Source: Vishniacozyma victoriae
Lineage: Eukaryota; Basidiomycota; Tremellomycetes; Tremellales; Bulleribasidiaceae
DNA length: 64,000 nucleotides
Assembly: GCA_017654735.1 (NCBI GenBank)
Contig: JADPYG010000002.1
Coordinates: forward strand, 434,001 to 498,000
Direction: 5' to 3'
Shown: in pieces, positions 60,294 through 64,000 of the stretch
Layout of the letters: the number at the start of each line of letters is the position of its first letter
Numbering within the stretch: the stretch's first letter is position 1
The notes under the pieces: generated by a model
Database searches by the model: none
What the model was told of the DNA's origin: nothing
What the model saw: only the letters and a program-made list of their open reading frames with translations
Translations under genes and position numbers: made by a program

Positions 60294-61824
60294 CTATACT
60301 GCTTTGCTTACATCGTCTCCTCGTACTTTACGGTATTGAGCCATGATGAGCTGTATTGATCAGCTAAGTAAGCAAGACTGAGTACGTAGACGAAGACGTA
60401 CTTCATTTGCAACAAGAGTGACGACGGTGTGAGGGAAGATTCGGAAGAAGTGGGCTGTGGTACCTGCTGTGTGAGCTGTTTTCTGCCGAAATCACATCAG
60501 CCTACCCTTGTACCATCCGGCGATACCTTCCGCTTTGAATGTCTTCCAGAGACAATCGAGGGGACCGTTGTATAGCACCCCTCGGACTTTACCGGTAACG
60601 GCGTCTTTGACGGTGTTTTCTGAATGTCAGTTGTCTTGCAGATGTACTGGTCTCCGTGAAGCAGGCTTACGATTGTATGTACGGGTGAGGACCTATTTGG
60701 TCAGCTTGACGTGTGGGGAGGGATCAGAAAATGTTCTTACAGTATCGGCAGGTCTGAAGGCATGTGTCAGCTGATAGCACCTACTTGAACCAGTAGACTT
60801 ACTGCATGGCAGCACACTAGAGGTCAGTCATGTCTACCGGCGGCACAGAGGAGAATGGTACGTACCACACAGACTCCCGAGACAGCACTCGCGGTCAGGA
60901 ATGTAGCGAATCCATCAGGCGCCCAGCCCTGTTCCGCGAGCAAATTCTTTGCCCACCCATACGAAGGTAGCTGGACAGATGATCCCTGGGCATAAGCTCC
61001 AGCTCAAGATGACTAGCTCAGGAAGCTGACCATTGCCGTCCTCAAGAATGCGGCATTGACTCCTCGCCAAAGACCTAAGACTCCATCAGACTTCATGATA
61101 GTGGTCAGAGCATCCATCGAATTCTTGTAGTAATGTTGAGCACCGACGGGGAAAGCGGGAGAGTATGCTTGTATACGTGCTTTGACCAAGAAGAGGGGAG
61201 AACCAAGACCGGCTATATTGTTAGCTGGATTCGTTCGTGTTGGAGCTCACCTCCAATCATTCCCGTAAAAGCTCCAGCCGTCACCGACGTTAGTAGACGT
61301 TGTTCCTCTGGGCGTATACCAAATAATCCATTGAACGATTTTCTGAGTGGTTCATAGAAACCTAGAATTAGCGACAGACAGAAACCACTTGGACCCTACC
61401 GAGACGGGAGCCGTTGAGCAGGATCTGTTCTGTTAGCGCCAATAAGTAATACGTGTTCACGAGCACATACCTGGTATCCGTACTATAAGTCAGCTCTCAC
61501 CCTCCCATTCGTTTGATGAACTCACAGCTGGACCAAGACCTCGTTGCAGTCCTCGAAGTCCTTCATTCTTCCACGTCTTGACAAATACATCGGTCAGACC
61601 ATTGTAAACTTTTGGGGTGTTTGGAGATGTCCTCTGCAGTTCTCCTTGCAGCTGCAGTCTTGTTTTGAGGGTTTCGGGGATATTGGCTAGAATCAGCCCA
61701 TGTCCATCGCTCCACACTCACATATCGTCACTGCCGCGCATCCTGCAAGACCTCCACACATGAACGACTCGGCCAGACTCAACGGCTTAGCCACGACACC
61801 ATTAGGAACCGATGGAGAGGCCAT
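60294..61824 (-). CDS. OAC1: Mitochondrial oxaloacetate/sulfate carrier (OAC1-like)
   Basis: An inner-membrane solute carrier of about 320 residues with three tandem repeats. Repeat 1: ESFMCGGLAGCAAVTICAN then PETLKTRLQLQGELQ. Repeat 2: GSRLGFYEPLRKS and GGLGSPLFLVKARIQAYS. Repeat 3: GSSVQLPSYGWAKNLLAEQG and QPADTVLTRTYNQ, then WKTFKAEGIAGWYKGTTAHF. The substrate-contact segments (GSSVQLP and SPLFLVK) match yeast Oac1. The first signature Px[DE]xx[KR] is PETLK. About nine small introns; ends DDVSKAV. Confidence 0.9.
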
Positions 61825-62197
61825 GCTGATATCGGTTGTAGCTGGTTGTGGTGTCGGAACGGTGTGCAAGTTGAGTGGTTCGAGGAGAGGATACGAAAAT
61901 GTAGATCAAGGACGAAGTCTGTTTTAGTCGTGTCGACGAGTTCTAAGAATGACTCTGAGCCTTTCTAGTCTACGAACTTCGATGCTGTCGGGAGCTTTCG
62001 ATATATTTCACAGAGGGGCGATGGGGTATATGCAGTGCTGTCACGATGAATATGGGTATGGGATGATGCATAGGAGGATACAGGCAGGAGAGAGAGAGAG
62101 AGGTGGATCGGATCTAACCGATGATGATCGTTGCTCTTGACAAGTATATTTCCAACAGACAGAGATCACTCAGTACTCAACCACTTCACTCTCTATC
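61825..62197. other. Divergent promoter OAC1 / ATP12
   Basis: This 373-bp stretch lies between two nuclear genes for mitochondrial proteins and contains a (GA)6-like tract at about 62088-62101. Confidence 0.5.
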
Positions 62198-63401
62198 ATG
62201 ATCTCACTCTCTGCCCGTACTGTCTCCCACAGATTGCACTCAACATTGCCAAGGGTCTCAGCAACAGGCTCAGCAGCTCTTGCTGTCGCAAACGGAAACA
62301 CTTCAGCCGGTCCATCGAACAATTTCTTGAGATGTCGAACTTATGCGAATGCGACTACACCCACCAAGGCTGAGGTGACTGCTGGCCCAGCAATCAGTCA
62401 GACAAATAGTGGGTCGATTCCATCACTATCACCACACGCTGACGCAGTCAAGAGGCCGAGCTGTCTATGCGAAGATTCTGGAAGACGGTAAAGTTGGCCA
62501 ACACCGAGGATGGTGAGTCCGTCAGGCAAACCTGGTGCAGCACCCACTAATGCACAGGCAATCTGCTTGTCAATTTGGATCATCGCAATCTCAAGACTCC
62601 AGGCGGAGCCAAGCTGGTAGTACCCAAGAACAGGCGTCTGCTAGCACTCTTGATCGCCAACGAATGGGAGAATCAAAGTGCAGTGTTGAAGCAGCACTCT
62701 CTGCCTGTCGTCAGTGGAAATATAAATCAAGGATGATTGCGAGCTGACTGAGTAGACGTCACTTGTATCACGAGCAATCGATGGTCTGGGAAACCCCGAG
62801 ATACGTCAAGGTGTCATTGAGGCTCTTCTTTCCTACTTGGAGACGGACACAATCTGGTAAGTCCGCTCTTGAAGCAATTGTTCAGACCCCTGACGTACAG
62901 CTTCCAAGAAGATGAGCCTCGTACGCTTGTCAAGATGCAGAAGGAGCACTGGGACCCATTGTTTTCTTGGGTCAAGAAGGAGTTCGGGGTCGACCTTGCC
63001 ATCGCTGAGGGACTCGCTCCAGCCCGCCAAAGTGACGCTACGAATCGCAAGATGACCGAGATCTTACAGGAGATGGATGTCTGGGAGCTTGCAGGTGAGT
63101 CGAGCTAATCATGATTTGGTACAACTCGCTGATCCGCCAAGCTTTCGAAAGGGCTGCATACGCCTCGAAATCGTTCATCATCGCCTTAGCGCTATGTCGT
63201 GGCCACTTGACCGCCGAACAAGCGTCTCAGGCAAGTCATGTCGAGGTTAGGAGTCAGATCGAAATTTGGGGCGAGGTAGAAGATAGTCAGTCTATTTTAC
63301 CAACACCGTGTACTGGTCGCTGACCGTCAGCTCACGATGTCGACTATCAAGACATCCGTCGCGCTTTGGGCAGTTCTGCCTGTTTGTTGTTGAAAGCTTG
63401 A
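62198..63401 (+). CDS. ATP12: ATP synthase F1 assembly chaperone ATP12
   Basis: Binds the F1 alpha subunit during ATP synthase assembly in the matrix. The start MISLSARTVSHRLHSTLPRV is a presequence followed by a Ser/Thr-rich region. After an intron: ELSMRRFWKTVKLAN (family opening), HRNLKTPGGAKLVVPKNRRL, LLALLIANEWENQ, TSLVSRAIDGLGNPEIRQGV, LLSYLETDTICFQEDEPRTL, HWDPLFSWVKKEFGVDL, KSFIIALALCRGHLTAEQAS and DIRRALGSSACLLLKA. Six exons. The exact joint of exon 1 is ambiguous because the first intron offers two donors and two acceptors. Confidence 0.9.
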
Positions 63402-63650
63402 GCTCTTGGGAGGCAGTGATGCATACAGAGAGTTATCCAGTCGTATTATCATGCATGCATAGCAAACTGCTGCAATAAATGAGATGTGCTGAGACGTTTG
63501 TGAGACCTGGTAATTTGTGGAGGCGGAGCGCGAAACCTCGATTTCCTTTCACGACCACTCTTGATTCTGCATTCTCATCCATTTGTACATTACACATTAC
63601 TTTACATCAACCCAACTTATAAGGCATCCATCAGCCTATAAACATTCAAG

Positions 63651-64000
63651 ATGGATCCATTCACCAATTTTGAAGGAGCATCTCAGGTGAGCAGCTTGTC
63701 AAAGTGGCCAGAATACACGACTGATAGGTGCAGTATGGTCCCGAAGACGATACGCTATCCCTTTACTCGGCTATGCCCTCGACCACTGGGGACGGCAGCT
63801 TATCTCATCATCCCATACCCACCGATCTAGGCCTCGCCATGGAAGACATGTCCATGTACGACACACCTCCTGTCAATGGTCGACGCGATTATAACGGAGA
63901 CGAGGAATATGATGAATTGCGGACACCTCTCGGTCAGAATATTGAGCATGCCTGCAGGTGAGTCTTTTGAAATCACGCATAAGCTAATTCAATTAGCTAC
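63651..64000 (+). CDS. Unknown protein, N-terminal part (runs off right edge)
   Basis: Exon 1 is 36 nt (MDPFTNFEGASQ). After a 41-nt intron whose acceptor could be TAG (63725-63727) or CAG (63731-63733), giving two residues more or fewer, an acidic, disordered N-terminus follows (YGPEDDTLSLYSAMPSTTGD, then DLGLAMEDMSMYDTPPVNGR). A GTGAGT donor near 63958 opens a second intron. No family can be named from this part. Confidence 0.65.

Noticed and set aside
63481..63560. Possible terminal repeat or transposon edge near the right end
   Set aside because: No inverted repeats, target-site duplication or reverse-transcriptase/transposase coding sequence is present anywhere in the window.

Overview
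The window is nuclear DNA of a basidiomycete fungus, most likely a tremellomycete (Cryptococcus/Kwoniella-like). Nearly every gene is cut by several short introns of about 35-135 nt. These have GTRNGT donors and a CTGAC/CTGAT-type branch sequence a few bases before the AG. Genes are densely packed on both strands, convergent stops lie as little as 29 bp apart, and neighbouring genes are functionally unrelated as in an ordinary eukaryotic chromosome arm. I see no transposon, rRNA, CRISPR array or convincing tRNA. All gene models were spliced by eye. CDS coordinates run from start codon to stop codon and include introns.

Layout, left to right. 1-14 kb: a partial unknown gene, SRP receptor alpha, a DEK_C/SWIB chromatin protein, a tandem triplet of Dabb (A/B-barrel) genes, an ABHD12/BEM46-type hydrolase, NAD-dependent methylene-THF dehydrogenase (MTD1), a DUF4112 protein and a single-pass membrane protein. 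14-24 kb: a BAHD-type acyltransferase, GDP-mannose pyrophosphorylase (with an apparent AT-AC intron), RLP24, two divergent SNG1/DUF3533 membrane proteins and RNA polymerase I subunit RPA12. 24-34 kb: an RSC1/2-like double-bromodomain/BAH protein, DASH subunit DAD3, an arginine-rich unknown and a secreted alkaline phosphatase. 34-47 kb: a SAC/hSac2 phosphoinositide phosphatase, a tyrosine phosphatase, COX15, eIF3e, a Cys/His-rich unknown, ADE8 and a class II DAHP synthase. 47-64 kb: a large unknown, indoleamine 2,3-dioxygenase (BNA2), THG1, mitochondrial ribosomal proteins bL31m and mS35 flanking a kinase with an MLKL-like N-terminal bundle, the OAC1 carrier, ATP12 and a partial unknown.

Most genes are housekeeping: translation, one-carbon, purine, aromatic and NAD metabolism, respiratory-chain assembly, kinetochore and chromatin. 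The observations most worth following are the three-part kinase (MLKL-like four-helix bundle, TKL kinase, uncharacterised C-terminal region) at 55.1-59.1 kb, the candidate U2-type AT-AC intron in the mannose-activation gene, the Dabb triplet in which one copy has lost a splice donor, a 44-bp duplication that doubles a 3' splice site in MTD1, and the Cys/His-rich protein at 42.9-44.2 kb.
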